A stretch of DNA of 64,000 nucleotides from Cognatazoarcus halotolerans (GCF_009800965.1 NZ_WUAF01000014.1:54964-118963); one strand, 5' to 3'; positions 34,693 to 43,234 are shown, counted from the first letter of the stretch. Notes: generated by a model not told the origin, from the sequence alone. Program-made: numbers and translations.

Positions 34693-35430
34693 TCAGTTTC
34701 GGGTACAGCGGACCAGGAGTTGCTTCAGTCCGTCGATATCGAGAATCCGGATATGTTTCTGCTGTACCGAAACAAGTCCCTCATCCTGAAATTTCGAGAA
34801 TGCTCGCGATACGGTTTCGAGCTTCAGTCCAAGATAGGAGCCGATTTCATCGCGCGTCATGCGTAGATGGAATTCGGCCGCCGAGAACCCGCGTGCCATG
34901 AAGCGCTGTGACATGTTAAGAAGGAACGCCGCGAGGCGTTCCTCGGCGCGCATCGAGCCAAGCAGCATCATGACACCATGGTCACGCACGATCTCGCGGC
35001 TCATGACCTTGTGAAACTGGCGCTGCAGCGACTCAACCTCGCGGGACAGTTCTTCGAGACGGGCAAATGGAATGACGCACACTTCGCTGTCTTCGAGCGC
35101 GGTTGCATTGCATGAATGGTTTTCTCCACTGATGCCGTCGAGGCCCAGGATTTCGCCGGTCATCTGGAAGCCTGTTACCTGTTCGCGTCCATCTTCGAGC
35201 AATACATCGGTCTTGAACGAACCGGTGCGGATCGCGTAGATTGCCTCGAAAGAGTCACCGGCACGGTAGAGCTGGCCTTGGCGCTTGACTTTGCGTCGTG
35301 CGCCGACGAGTTCGTCGAGGCGGTCCACCTCGTGCGCGGCGAGACCGAAAGGCAGGCAGAGCTCACGAAGATTGCATTGCGAACACGCAACCTTGAGGTT
35401 TTGAGGCGTTATCGCAAACGATGCTTTCAT
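34693..35430 (-). CDS. fnr: FNR/ANR-type oxygen-sensing transcription regulator
   Basis: This 245-residue Crp/Fnr regulator has the [4Fe-4S] cysteines in place: Cys16, Cys19 and Cys25 (CSQCNLRELC) and Cys118 (DSEVCVIPF). An effector-like beta-roll is followed by the helix-turn-helix MTRDEIGSYLGLKLETVSRA, whose ETVSR recognition helix is that of true FNR proteins. ATG 35430 starts MKASFAITPQ; the longer open frame runs into the hemN promoter. An FNR box lies 49 bases upstream (centre), suggesting autoregulation. It activates or represses genes when oxygen is low and the cluster is intact. Confidence 0.96.
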   Translation of the reverse strand: MKASFAITPQNLKVACSQCNLRELCLPFGLAAHEVDRLDELVGARRKVKRQGQLYRAGDSFEAIYAIRTGSFKTDVLLEDGREQVTGFQMTGEILGLDGISGENHSCNATALEDSEVCVIPFARLEELSREVESLQRQFHKVMSREIVRDHGVMMLLGSMRAEERLAAFLLNMSQRFMARGFSAAEFHLRMTRDEIGSYLGLKLETVSRAFSKFQDEGLVSVQQKHIRILDIDGLKQLLVRCTRN

Positions 35431-35478
35431 GTCCAGATTTTCGGTTCCCCTGTCGGTGTCAATGCCATATTCAGCTCT

Positions 35479-35492
35479 TTGATCCACGTCAA
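35479..35492. promoter_or_regulatory. FNR/ANR box between fnr and hemN
   Basis: TTGAT-CCAC-GTCAA matches the consensus at nine of ten positions, in the 117-base divergent gap. Its centre is about 62 bases from the hemN ATG and 55 from the fnr ATG, so either or both promoters could be controlled. Confidence 0.78.
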
Positions 35493-35547
35493 CCCCTTTG
35501 GCGTCGAATTTTGCGATCTTTGCCACGAATTCCATCAGAAGATCGAC

Positions 35548-36939
35548 ATGGCCGACAGCAGAGACACTTTGTTCAATCCCCAACTCATCAAGCGTTTCGA
35601 TGTGAATGGGCCGCGGTACACTTCCTATCCCACCGCAGATCGTTTCGTCGAGGCATTCAATGCCGACGCCTACAAGCATTGGTTGGGCCAACGGTCCATA
35701 GGCGGTATCAACAAACCGCTTTCATTATACTTTCACATTCCGTTCTGCAACACGATCTGCTATTACTGCGCGTGCAACAAGATCATCACGAAAGACCACG
35801 GGCGCTCTGCCAAGTATCTGAAATACATTGCAAAAGAGATCGATCTCCAGGCTTCGAATCTCAATGGCGGGCGAGATGTACTGCAGTTGCATCTAGGTGG
35901 TGGAACCCCCACGTTCCTGTCGCACACCGAAATGCGCGAACTGATGGCTGCGGTGCGAGGATCTTTCAATCTCGTTCCGAACGGTGAATATTCGATCGAG
36001 GTCGATCCGCGAAAAGTGGATTTTGAAACCGTGGCGCTGCTCGGCGAGCTCGGCTTCAACCGCATGAGCATCGGTGTGCAGGATTTTTCCCCGGATGTAC
36101 AGCAGGCGGTTAACAGGATCCAGAGTTTTGAGGAAACGAAGCTCGTGCTGGACTCTGCGCGGCAGGTTGGCTTCAAGTCGATCAGCATGGATCTGATCTA
36201 TGGATTGCCCAAGCAGAACGTTATCAGCTTCAATCGTACGCTCGAGCAGGTGCTTGAGCTCTCGCCGGATCGAATCTCGCTTTACAGTTATGCCCACCTG
36301 CCCGGGCTGTTCAAGCCACAACGCCGGATCTCGGCCTCGGACATGCCTGCTCCTGAAGCGAAGCTGCAGATACTGCAACTCGCGATTCGCCGTCTGACGG
36401 AAGCGGGGTATGTCTATATCGGCATGGATCACTTCGCGAAACCGGATGACGAGCTTACCGTCGCGCAACGCCAAGGTCGGCTGCACCGAAATTTTCAGGG
36501 CTATTCGACTTACGCGGAATGCGATCTGATGGCCTTCGGAGTGTCGGCCATCGGAAAGGTTGGCCCAACCTACACTCAGAACGTCAAGACGCTCGACGAA
36601 TATTATGACGCCCTGGATCGCGATGACCTGCCGATCCTGCGTGGTATCGAACTCACTCCGGACGACCTGCTGCGACGCTCCATAATCCAGGCCTTGATGT
36701 GCCATTTCGAGCTGTCGATCGAATCGATACAGATCTCCTATCTGATCGATTTTCGCAAGTATTTCGCGGAGGAACTCGAAGATCTACGGGAGATGGAAGA
36801 GGCCGGGTTGTTACAGATCGACGACCAATGGATATCCGTTCTTCCCGCGGGGCGAATGCTGGTCCGTGCCATTGCGATGGTATTCGATCGTTACCTGCGG
36901 GCCGACAGGGAACGGACGCGTTATTCGAAGGTCATTTGA
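35548..36939 (+). CDS. hemN: oxygen-independent coproporphyrinogen III oxidase
   Basis: This 463-residue radical SAM enzyme carries out the anaerobic decarboxylation of coproporphyrinogen III in haem synthesis. The iron-sulfur/SAM motif is YFHIPFCNTICYYCACNK, with Cys67, Cys71, Cys74 (CxxxCxxC) and the extra Cys76 of true HemN. The N-terminal RFDVNGPRYTSYPTADRF also separates it from HemW. ATG 35548 was chosen to match this N-terminus; the open frame runs far upstream through the promoter. It is divergent from fnr with an FNR box between, consistent with induction at low oxygen. Confidence 0.97.
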   Translation: MADSRDTLFNPQLIKRFDVNGPRYTSYPTADRFVEAFNADAYKHWLGQRSIGGINKPLSLYFHIPFCNTICYYCACNKIITKDHGRSAKYLKYIAKEIDLQASNLNGGRDVLQLHLGGGTPTFLSHTEMRELMAAVRGSFNLVPNGEYSIEVDPRKVDFETVALLGELGFNRMSIGVQDFSPDVQQAVNRIQSFEETKLVLDSARQVGFKSISMDLIYGLPKQNVISFNRTLEQVLELSPDRISLYSYAHLPGLFKPQRRISASDMPAPEAKLQILQLAIRRLTEAGYVYIGMDHFAKPDDELTVAQRQGRLHRNFQGYSTYAECDLMAFGVSAIGKVGPTYTQNVKTLDEYYDALDRDDLPILRGIELTPDDLLRRSIIQALMCHFELSIESIQISYLIDFRKYFAEELEDLREMEEAGLLQIDDQWISVLPAGRMLVRAIAMVFDRYLRADRERTRYSKVI

Positions 36940-37010
36940 TAATATTGCGTTGCAGCAACCGATCTATCGGCGGACAATATCGGACCACGTTTTCGGGGTG
37001 CGCGTGATCA

Positions 37011-37718
37011 ATGCCTGAGACCGGCTATATCGCTGTATTTCTTATCGGCCTCCTGGGCGGTACGCACTGCATAGGCATGTGCGGTGGCATCGTGAGCGCA
37101 CTTACCGTTCAGTTGCCGGGAGAGTCACGTCGGGACTGGCCGCTACATCTCGGCTACAACCTCGGGAGGATTGCGAGCTACACCGCCGCGGGGGCTGCGA
37201 TGGGCGCGCTCGGTACGGTGGGCATGTTGTTCAATAACGTGCTGCCAGTGCAGATGACGCTGTATGTGGTGGCCAACCTGATGCTCATCGCGCTGGGCCT
37301 CTATCTGACCGGTTTTACCCGTTTTCTCACTCCGATCGAGCGGCTCGGCCACAGGCTGTGGTCGCGCATTCAGCCTCTCACGAGGCGTTTCCTGCCGGCG
37401 CGTTCGGTGAGCCAGGCTCTACCCCTGGGAATGCTGTGGGGCTTCCTTCCATGCGGTCTCGTTTACAGCGTGCTCGCTACGGCGCTCGTGACCGGCTCGG
37501 CTTCACGTGGGGCGATGCTCATGCTGGCGTTCGGCCTCGGTACTCTGCCAAACCTGCTGCTGGCCGGGATGTTGCTCAAGCGGTTGCGTGATTACACACG
37601 CAACAAGGTCGTCCGTGCCGTGTCAGGCATCGTGGTACTCGGTTTCGGCGTCTTCGGGCTCGTCAATGCGCCGTCGCTCGGGGCAAACCTCTGGAACGGT
37701 GTCGTCTGCCACATCTGA
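37011..37718 (+). CDS. TauE/SafE-like (COG2836) membrane protein
   Basis: This 235-residue protein has about six hydrophobic helices and the signature LGGTHCIGMCGGIVSAL near the N-terminus and LWGFLPCGLVYSVL in the middle, characteristic of the COG2836 DsbD-like/heavy-metal transport group. In many proteobacteria this gene travels with cbb3 oxidase assembly genes, hemN and fnr, as it does here with hemN 71 bases upstream. It may support copper or electron delivery for oxidase maturation; that role is inferred from neighbours. The conserved Cys residues of HCxGMC and PCG would suit metal or thiol chemistry. Confidence 0.85.
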   Translation: MPETGYIAVFLIGLLGGTHCIGMCGGIVSALTVQLPGESRRDWPLHLGYNLGRIASYTAAGAAMGALGTVGMLFNNVLPVQMTLYVVANLMLIALGLYLTGFTRFLTPIERLGHRLWSRIQPLTRRFLPARSVSQALPLGMLWGFLPCGLVYSVLATALVTGSASRGAMLMLAFGLGTLPNLLLAGMLLKRLRDYTRNKVVRAVSGIVVLGFGVFGLVNAPSLGANLWNGVVCHI

Positions 37719-37755
37719 GGCTGGTGTGTTAGTGCATTGTCGTCCGGCGTCGGAG

Positions 37756-38175
37756 TCAGCGCGCGTGGGTGTCCAGCTCATCATTTTCGGCGAGCGTGTG
37801 CAGGATCGGGCAGGGCGCGGGTGACTCCGTGTGCTCACAGCAAGCAATCAGCCCCTTCAGTGCATCGCGTATTTCCTGGAGCTGACGCAGGCGCTTTTCC
37901 ACCTCGCCGAGCCGCGCCTGGGCCAGCGCACGCGCTTCGGCGCGATCGTCGGTTTCGTCCAGGCTAAGCAGGTCTCCTATTTCGTCGAGCGAGAACCCGA
38001 GCGCCTGAGCGCGACGTATGAAGCGCAAGCGTGCAAGATCCCCACTCTCATAGATCCGATAGGCCCCCCGGCGTGGCCCCTTGTCGCTGAGTAGCCCGCG
38101 CCGCTGGTAGTAGCGGATGGTTTCGACGCCGACGCCGGCCGATTTTGCGAGGGTACCGATGGTAAGTGGTTTCAT
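37756..38175 (-). CDS. MerR-family metal-responsive regulator
   Basis: This 139-residue protein has an N-terminal MerR helix-turn-helix (LTIGTLAKSAGVGVETIRYY), a dimerising helix and a C-terminal metal loop ACCEHTESPAPCPIL, giving Cys112, Cys113, His115 and Cys122. The 8-residue Cys113-Cys122 spacing resembles MerR and ZntR; CueR has 7. The Cys (MerR, ZntR) or Ser (CueR) expected near residue 78 is replaced by Arg/Asp here. It is divergent from a copper ATPase gene and presumably binds the dyad at 38182-38203 to activate it. The inducer metal is probably Cu(I) from context, but the loop does not prove this. Confidence 0.88.
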   Translation of the reverse strand: MKPLTIGTLAKSAGVGVETIRYYQRRGLLSDKGPRRGAYRIYESGDLARLRFIRRAQALGFSLDEIGDLLSLDETDDRAEARALAQARLGEVEKRLRQLQEIRDALKGLIACCEHTESPAPCPILHTLAENDELDTHAR

Positions 38176-38178
38176 CTG

Positions 38179-38210
38179 TTGACTCCGTATCAGGGTACGG
38201 AGTTTAGACT
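38179..38210 (+). promoter_or_regulatory. MerR-type promoter/operator for copA
   Basis: TTGACT (38179-38184) and TAGACT (38205-38210) are separated by a long 20-bp spacer. Within it lies a perfect dyad, ACTCCGTA (38182-38189) and TACGGAGT (38196-38203), with 6 bases between. The long spacer and centred dyad are the hallmark of MerR-family activation by DNA distortion. The arm sequence resembles mercury-operon operators more than the usual CueR site. Confidence 0.8.
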
Positions 38211-38239
38211 CGTTTCATCGAGCAGGAGCGCATGGAACG

Positions 38240-40639
38240 ATGAACAGCGAAGACATATCCTCCAGTGACAAGCGTCGTCTTGAGCTTCCCGTGGCTGGCA
38301 TGACGTGTGCAGCATGTGCAACGAGGATAGAAAAGGTTCTCCACCGTCTTCCCGGCGTTGAGGCCGAAGTCAATCTGGCGGCGGAGCGTGCGGTGGTGCG
38401 GTTGAGCGACGCCGCCGTGTCGGGCGAAAAGGTACTCGAAACAATCACGCGCGCCGGATTCTCGGTTCCTCGCGGTGAGATGCAGCTTTCGATCGTTGGC
38501 ATGACCTGCGCCGCCTGTGCCACGCGGATCGAGAAAGTGCTCAATCGCATGGCCGGTGTGGAGGCTCAGGTCAATCTCGCGACCGAACGTGCGCTGGTCC
38601 GTTACCAGCCTGGACTGGCAGACAAGTCCGACATCATCGATGCGATTCGCAAGGCGGGGTATGACGCGATCGAAAGCGGGCAGGCCGATCGTGAGGCCGA
38701 AAAGGCCCGCAAGGAGGCAGCGTACAGGCAGGAGCTACGGCGCTTCTGGATTGCCGCCGCGCTCACGTTGCCGCTGCTGGCCCAGATGCCGGCGATGCTC
38801 GGTGGTGGCGGGCATCACGACCTCCTCCCGAGATGGTTGCAGCTCCTTCTTGCCACGCCGGTGCAGTTCTGGATCGGTGCGCGATTCTATCGAGGCGCAT
38901 GGTCGGCACTGCGGGGCGGCACCGCCAACATGGACGTCCTGGTGGCGCTTGGTACGAGCATCGCCTACTTGTTCAGCCTCGTGGTGACGCTTGGCGGATT
39001 CGAGGGACAGTACGTGTACTTCGAGGCGTCCGCATCCATCATTACCCTGATCCTGATGGGAAAATTGCTCGAGGCAAGGGCCAAGGCCCGAACCTCTGCC
39101 GCGATCGAGGCACTCGTCAGCCTGCAACCCGCGATTGCGCGTGTGGAGCGCAACGGCGAGCTGGTGGAAGTGCCCGTAGAATCCCTGCGCCAGGGCGATG
39201 CCTTCGTGATTCGATCCGGTGACAAGGTACCGGTTGATGGCGTCGTCGAGCGCGGCGAGTCGGCGATCGACGAGGCCATGCTCACCGGCGAGAGCGTGCC
39301 GGTGAGCAAACGTGTCGGCGACAAGGTGTTTGCCGCGACGCTCAATGGTGCAGGCGTACTTTACTGCCGTGCGACCGGGGTTGGGTCGGAGACGCTGCTC
39401 GCCGGTATCGTTCGCATGGTCGAGGCTGCCCAGGGGTCGAAGGCGCCGGTCCAGCGATTGGCGGACAAGGTGTCTGCGGTCTTCGTGCCGGTAGTCGTGA
39501 GCATTGCCGTACTCACGCTGGTGCTGTGGTGGTGGCTCGGCGGGAGCTTCACCCCGGCGATGGTCAACGCGGTTGCCGTGCTGGTGATCGCCTGTCCCTG
39601 CGCTCTCGGACTCGCGACCCCGACGGCGATCATGGTGGGTACCGGCCAGGGGGCGCGGGTCGGCATTCTGGTTCGAAATGCTGAAGCGCTCGAACTGGCC
39701 GAGAAGGTCAGCGTTCTGGCGGTGGACAAGACCGGAACGCTCACAGAGGGCCGCCCCGTGCTGACAGACGTGTGCCCGAGTGAGGGCGTCGGCGAAGAGC
39801 AGCTGCTGGCTCTGGCCGCGGGCCTGGAGAAGGGCAGTGCGCACCCGATCGCATCGGCGATCACAGGTGGTGCCAGCGCGCGCGAAATCAGGGCGATCGA
39901 CATCGACGATGTACAGGCGGTGGCGGGCAAGGGGATTGTCGGCACGCTGGACGGTGATCGCGTGGCGCTGGGCTCGCCCGCGTTCATCTGCGAGACGCTT
40001 GGCGTCGCCGGGCCGCTCGGGGCCGAGCTGGCGGAGAAGGCGCGTACCGTCGTCGCGGTGAGTCGCGGCAGCATGCTCGTTGGCCTGCTCGGGGTTGCCG
40101 ATCGTCTTCGTCCCGGTGCGCGAGAGGCCGTGGAGCGCCTGAAGGGCGCCGGTGTGAGGGTGGTTATGCTGACCGGTGACAACGCGCTCACCGCGGCGGC
40201 GATTGCCAGGGAGTGCGGAATCGAGGACTACCGTGCCGGCGTGCTGCCGGCCGACAAGGCCGAGGCGGTTCGCACGCTGGCTGGCGAAGGCCTCGTGGGA
40301 ATGGCGGGCGACGGCATCAACGATGCGCCCGCGCTCGCCGCGGCGGATGTCTCGTTCGCCATCGGCACCGGCGCGGATGCTGCCGTCGAGGCGGCGGACG
40401 TGACCCTGGTTCGCAACGACCTGACCGGGGTGTACGATGCCATCGAACTTTCGCGCGCCACGCTGCGCAAGATCAGGCAGAACCTGTTCTTCGCGTTCAT
40501 CTATAACGTGCTTGGGATTCCGCTGGCGGCGTTCGGGTTCCTCAACCCCGTCGTTGCCGGCGCCGCGATGGCGATGAGTTCTGTTTCGGTCGTCACTAAT
40601 TCGTTGTTGTTGCGTCGCTGGCACAGGCGGCGCCTTTGA
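38240..40639 (+). CDS. copA: Cu(I)-exporting P1B-1-type ATPase
   Basis: This 799-residue heavy-metal ATPase has two N-terminal HMA domains with MTCAAC motifs (Cys23/26 and Cys90/93), the transmembrane CPC motif (VIACPCALGLATPTA), phosphorylation site VDKTGTLTEG, the SAHPIASAI nucleotide motif and MAGDGINDAPAL hinge. The last two membrane helices carry YN (FIYNVLGIPLAA) and MxxSS (MAMSSVSVVTNS), which specify Cu(I). It starts at ATG 38240. It exports cytoplasmic copper and is probably co-expressed with the small chaperone gene that follows 15 bases later. A 629-codon antisense open frame here is a composition artefact. Confidence 0.97.
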   Translation: MNSEDISSSDKRRLELPVAGMTCAACATRIEKVLHRLPGVEAEVNLAAERAVVRLSDAAVSGEKVLETITRAGFSVPRGEMQLSIVGMTCAACATRIEKVLNRMAGVEAQVNLATERALVRYQPGLADKSDIIDAIRKAGYDAIESGQADREAEKARKEAAYRQELRRFWIAAALTLPLLAQMPAMLGGGGHHDLLPRWLQLLLATPVQFWIGARFYRGAWSALRGGTANMDVLVALGTSIAYLFSLVVTLGGFEGQYVYFEASASIITLILMGKLLEARAKARTSAAIEALVSLQPAIARVERNGELVEVPVESLRQGDAFVIRSGDKVPVDGVVERGESAIDEAMLTGESVPVSKRVGDKVFAATLNGAGVLYCRATGVGSETLLAGIVRMVEAAQGSKAPVQRLADKVSAVFVPVVVSIAVLTLVLWWWLGGSFTPAMVNAVAVLVIACPCALGLATPTAIMVGTGQGARVGILVRNAEALELAEKVSVLAVDKTGTLTEGRPVLTDVCPSEGVGEEQLLALAAGLEKGSAHPIASAITGGASAREIRAIDIDDVQAVAGKGIVGTLDGDRVALGSPAFICETLGVAGPLGAELAEKARTVVAVSRGSMLVGLLGVADRLRPGAREAVERLKGAGVRVVMLTGDNALTAAAIARECGIEDYRAGVLPADKAEAVRTLAGEGLVGMAGDGINDAPALAAADVSFAIGTGADAAVEAADVTLVRNDLTGVYDAIELSRATLRKIRQNLFFAFIYNVLGIPLAAFGFLNPVVAGAAMAMSSVSVVTNSLLLRRWHRRRL

Positions 40640-40654
40640 TGGAGGTGTGTGGAA

Positions 40655-40861
40655 GTGGAAGAAATCGTGATTGGGGTTGATGGCATGACCTGCCAGGGTT
40701 GCGTTCGCAGCGTGACTGCCGCATTGAACGGACAGGCGGGTGTTTCGGCAGTGGATGTGTCGCTCGAGAAGGCGCAGGCAAAGGTTACGTTCGATCCGGC
40801 GGCAACCAGTCCTGCGGCCTTGCGTGAGGCGGTCGAGGAGGCCGGGTTCGACGCAGCCTGA
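40655..40861 (+). CDS. CopZ-like HMA copper chaperone
   Basis: This 68-residue single HMA-domain protein has the metal motif GMTCQGCVRSV and the usual beta-alpha-beta pattern ending EAVEEAGFDAA. GTG 40655 sits nine bases after GGAGG (40641-40645) and is preferred; GTG 40649 is only three bases away from it. It follows copA on the same strand and probably delivers Cu(I) to the ATPase or buffers it. It is among the smallest real genes in the window. Confidence 0.88.
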   Translation: MEEIVIGVDGMTCQGCVRSVTAALNGQAGVSAVDVSLEKAQAKVTFDPAATSPAALREAVEEAGFDAA

Positions 40862-40867
40862 GCTTTT

Positions 40868-41293
40868 TTAGCGTTCGGCGTGGTCGGGCAGGGTGACGAA
40901 GCCGAGGCGGGTGATACCCGCCTTGCGCGCCTCGGACATCAGTGTTGCCAGCGCCTGGTAGCGGGTGTCGCGGTCAGCCCGCAGTTGCAGCTCAGGCTGC
41001 GGGTCGGTTGCCGCGGCAGCGGCGAGGTGCTCCGGGAGTGCATCGGCGGCAATCGCGGCGTCGTTCCAGAACAGCTGTCCTTTCGCGTCAATGGAAAGGG
41101 TGATCGTCTCGGGCGGTGTCACGGCCGGGTTGCTGCTGGCGGTGGGCAGGTCGATCTTGACCGCGTGCGTCAGCAGGGGCGCGGTGATCATGAAGATGAT
41201 CAACAACACCAGCATCACGTCCACCAGCGGCGTGGTGTTGATCTCGCTCATCGGCTGATTGGTGCCCTTGTCGTCGAATCCTCCGAATGCCAT
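40868..41293 (-). CDS. exbD: ExbD/TolR-type proton-channel subunit
   Basis: This 141-residue protein has a short cytoplasmic N-terminus, one membrane helix with the essential Asp (SEINTTPLVDVMLVLLIIFM) and a periplasmic domain. It energises TonB together with ExbB. The ATG overlaps the exbB stop by one base (TGATG). It is last of tonB-exbB-exbD and ends 7 bases from the convergent chaperone gene with no room for a separate terminator. Confidence 0.95.
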   Translation of the reverse strand: MAFGGFDDKGTNQPMSEINTTPLVDVMLVLLIIFMITAPLLTHAVKIDLPTASSNPAVTPPETITLSIDAKGQLFWNDAAIAADALPEHLAAAAATDPQPELQLRADRDTRYQALATLMSEARKAGITRLGFVTLPDHAER

Positions 41294-42027
41294 CAGCTTG
41301 TCTCCCGTGATTCGACGGAGGCCGCACGGGTCTTCCCGCTGCTGGCGAGGCGTGCGCCGGTGGTGAAGAAAGCATGCAGGTCATGGGCGAACGCATCCAG
41401 CTCCGCGAGTTCGACCCGGTTCGCCCGATTGAAGGCGTTGTAGGCCAGCACCGCGGGAATCGCCACGAACAGCCCCGCTGCGGTCATGATCAGTGCTTCG
41501 CCGACCGGCCCGGCAACGTGATCGAGCGTCGCCGCGCCGGAGGCCGAGATGCCGACCAGTGCGTGGTAAATGCCCCAGACGGTGCCGAACAGCCCGACGA
41601 AGGGCGCTGTCGAGCCGATCGAGGCAAGTGTGGTCAGTCCGCTCTCCAGGCTTGCGGTGCTTCGCGCCATGGATTGGCGTAGCGCCCGGGTGAGAAATTC
41701 ACCGCGCTCCAGCGAGCCCCCCAGCGTCTGCGCACCGCGCGTATCGAAGTGTCGGATTGCAAGATCAGCATGGTGGGCGAGTTCGTCGAATGATGAGCCG
41801 GGTGCGCTTCTCGTCAGGGCCTCCAGACCGGTTGCGAGTTGGGGGGCCAGCCAGAAGGCGTCGACCGCCGAGCCCCGATTTCGCTGTCGGATCAGGCGCA
41901 AACCCTTGCGCAGGATCAGGTACCAGCTGGTGAGCGACATGATCAGCAAGGCGATCGCCACCGCATGACTGATTGCGTCCCCCTGCGCCCAAAGATTGCC
42001 TGGGCCGAAGTCTGCACCTTGTGGCAT
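41293..42027 (-). CDS. exbB: ExbB/MotA-TolQ-type proton-channel subunit
   Basis: This 244-residue protein has three membrane helices: the first near residues 20-42 (HAVAIALLIMSLTSWYLI), the others in the C-terminal half, in the region TLASIGSTAPFVGLFGTVWG and ALIMTAAGLFVAIPAVLAYN, the MotA/TolQ/ExbB signature. ATG 42027 follows GGAG by eight bases; TTG 42033, overlapping the tonB stop, is an alternative. With ExbD it converts proton flow to energise TonB-dependent outer-membrane receptors. Confidence 0.94.
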   Translation of the reverse strand: MPQGADFGPGNLWAQGDAISHAVAIALLIMSLTSWYLILRKGLRLIRQRNRGSAVDAFWLAPQLATGLEALTRSAPGSSFDELAHHADLAIRHFDTRGAQTLGGSLERGEFLTRALRQSMARSTASLESGLTTLASIGSTAPFVGLFGTVWGIYHALVGISASGAATLDHVAGPVGEALIMTAAGLFVAIPAVLAYNAFNRANRVELAELDAFAHDLHAFFTTGARLASSGKTRAASVESRETS

Positions 42028-42029
42028 GG

Positions 42030-42803
42030 TCAATTCTCCAGTTTGAATACGATAGGTACCTGAACCCAGCTATCGATCGGTGTCGTACCACGCATCGCGG
42101 GGGTAAACCGCCAGTTTGTCACCGTCTGTTGTGCCGCGGCGTCCAGGCGGGACGAGCCCGAACTCTCGATGACCTCGACCGTGCCAGGATTCCCGTCTGC
42201 ATCGACCTTGACCCTGAGCAGGATGCGTCCCTGTTCGCCAAGGCGTCTTGCCAGCGGTGGGTATCGCGGTGGCGGATTGCGCAGATAGGCCGCATCGAAG
42301 CGCGCCGGCGTTTCCACCGGTGCCTTGTTCCTCGTGGTGTTGGTACTTGGCTGGGCAGTGGCGCGTTCTCCGTCCAGTGGTACAGCGGACTTGGGCGCGG
42401 GCGCCTGCGCGATGGTCTCGGCCGGTCTGATATCTTCAGTGTCTGTGGTGGCCGGCGGCGGGGGCGCCGATTGTAGCGTCGGTCGCGGTGCCGTTCGTAC
42501 CGCGGGTTCCGGTGGCCGCGGCGGTGGCCTGTGTGGGGGCTTGGGCGGCGGTGCAGGCGGCTGGATGTGCCGCTCCGACGGGGCTGCGGCGCGGGCCGGA
42601 GGCTGCGTCACAGCATGCGGCGCGGGCGGAGCGAGAAGCTGGACGAGCATGGGAGGCGGCTCGTCGGTTTTCGATTCCTTTGGGGCGTGTTCGAACAGCC
42701 AGGCGAGGACGACTGCATGAACGATGCCCACCAAGATGAGCAGCAGCAGTCGTGTTGCCAGGCTCTCCCGTGCGTGCCGGTTCCGTGGCGTGGCCGCTGG
42801 CAT
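42030..42803 (-). CDS. tonB: TonB energy-transducing protein
   Basis: This protein of about 257 residues has an N-terminal anchor (TRLLLLILVGIVHAVVLAWL), a Pro-rich periplasm-spanning stretch, and a C-terminal TonB domain (RYPPLARRLGEQGRILLRVK, SGSSRLDAAAQQTVTNWRF). It transmits the ExbBD motion to receptors for siderophores, haem or cobalamin. The start is uncertain: ATG 42803 gives the shortest plausible form, while GTG 42842 with AGGA upstream would add 13 residues. A probable cobalamin riboswitch precedes it, suggesting that this set serves vitamin B12 uptake. Confidence 0.93.
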   Translation of the reverse strand: MPAATPRNRHARESLATRLLLLILVGIVHAVVLAWLFEHAPKESKTDEPPPMLVQLLAPPAPHAVTQPPARAAAPSERHIQPPAPPPKPPHRPPPRPPEPAVRTAPRPTLQSAPPPPATTDTEDIRPAETIAQAPAPKSAVPLDGERATAQPSTNTTRNKAPVETPARFDAAYLRNPPPRYPPLARRLGEQGRILLRVKVDADGNPGTVEVIESSGSSRLDAAAQQTVTNWRFTPAMRGTTPIDSWVQVPIVFKLEN

Positions 42804-42924
42804 CCGCTCGGTTCGTCCTGCATACGGGGTCACGCCCTGCACATCGGTTGTCCTCGTCAGCCGGGATTCGAGCGGCGTGCGGAAAACCGTCGGGGATTCC
42901 GACCTCCGCCCGCCGCCGCAATCC

Positions 42925-43090
42925 CGCGGTCGATCGTAGTCGGAACGGCCCGGCTCCGGGCTTCGTCGGCGCCGTAATGGCGCAGGAACGATTTGCCCCG
43001 TTGTGGCCACAGCACAGGATTTGCAAAACGCTCACCTGTTTCCCGGTAGGGCGCGCAGCCGGTCCTGCGGTGGCCTGCCGATCCAGACTG
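42925..43090 (-). promoter_or_regulatory. probable cobalamin (AdoCbl) riboswitch upstream of tonB
   Basis: Read on the minus strand, the leader contains GGGAAACAGGTG (43033-43044) and AAATCC, then CTGTGGCCACAACGGGGCAA, and a B12-box-like AAGCCCGGAGCCGGGCC (42947-42963) that fits rAGYCMGgAgaCCkGCC at 15 of 17 positions. Order and spacing match the cobalamin riboswitch core. A TATAAT at 43098-43103 on the minus strand would start the transcript just before it. Boundaries are approximate, and I did not fold it fully; the two B12-box mismatches lower confidence. Confidence 0.65.
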
Positions 43091-43097
43091 GAGGCGG

Positions 43098-43103
43098 ATT
43101 ATA
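43098..43103 (-). promoter_or_regulatory. -10 element for the tonB operon leader
   Basis: A perfect TATAAT on the minus strand is placed just before the riboswitch-like leader, with an expected start near 43091. No good -35 hexamer was seen. Confidence 0.5.
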
Positions 43104-43234
43104 CGCAACTGCGCGATCGGGTCCGACGTGCCGAAGGATGGCGGCAGGCCGGCGTGGCACCGAGAGGTGAGCGCAGCGCTGAAACGTAGCTGTCGGCATC
43201 GGAAATCGCGCTGCGAAAGACACCGAAAAACCTC

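Noticed and set aside
38735..40624. Minus-strand open frame of 629 codons across copA
   Set aside because: Antisense shadow; the plus-strand ATPase has every family motif, the other frame none.
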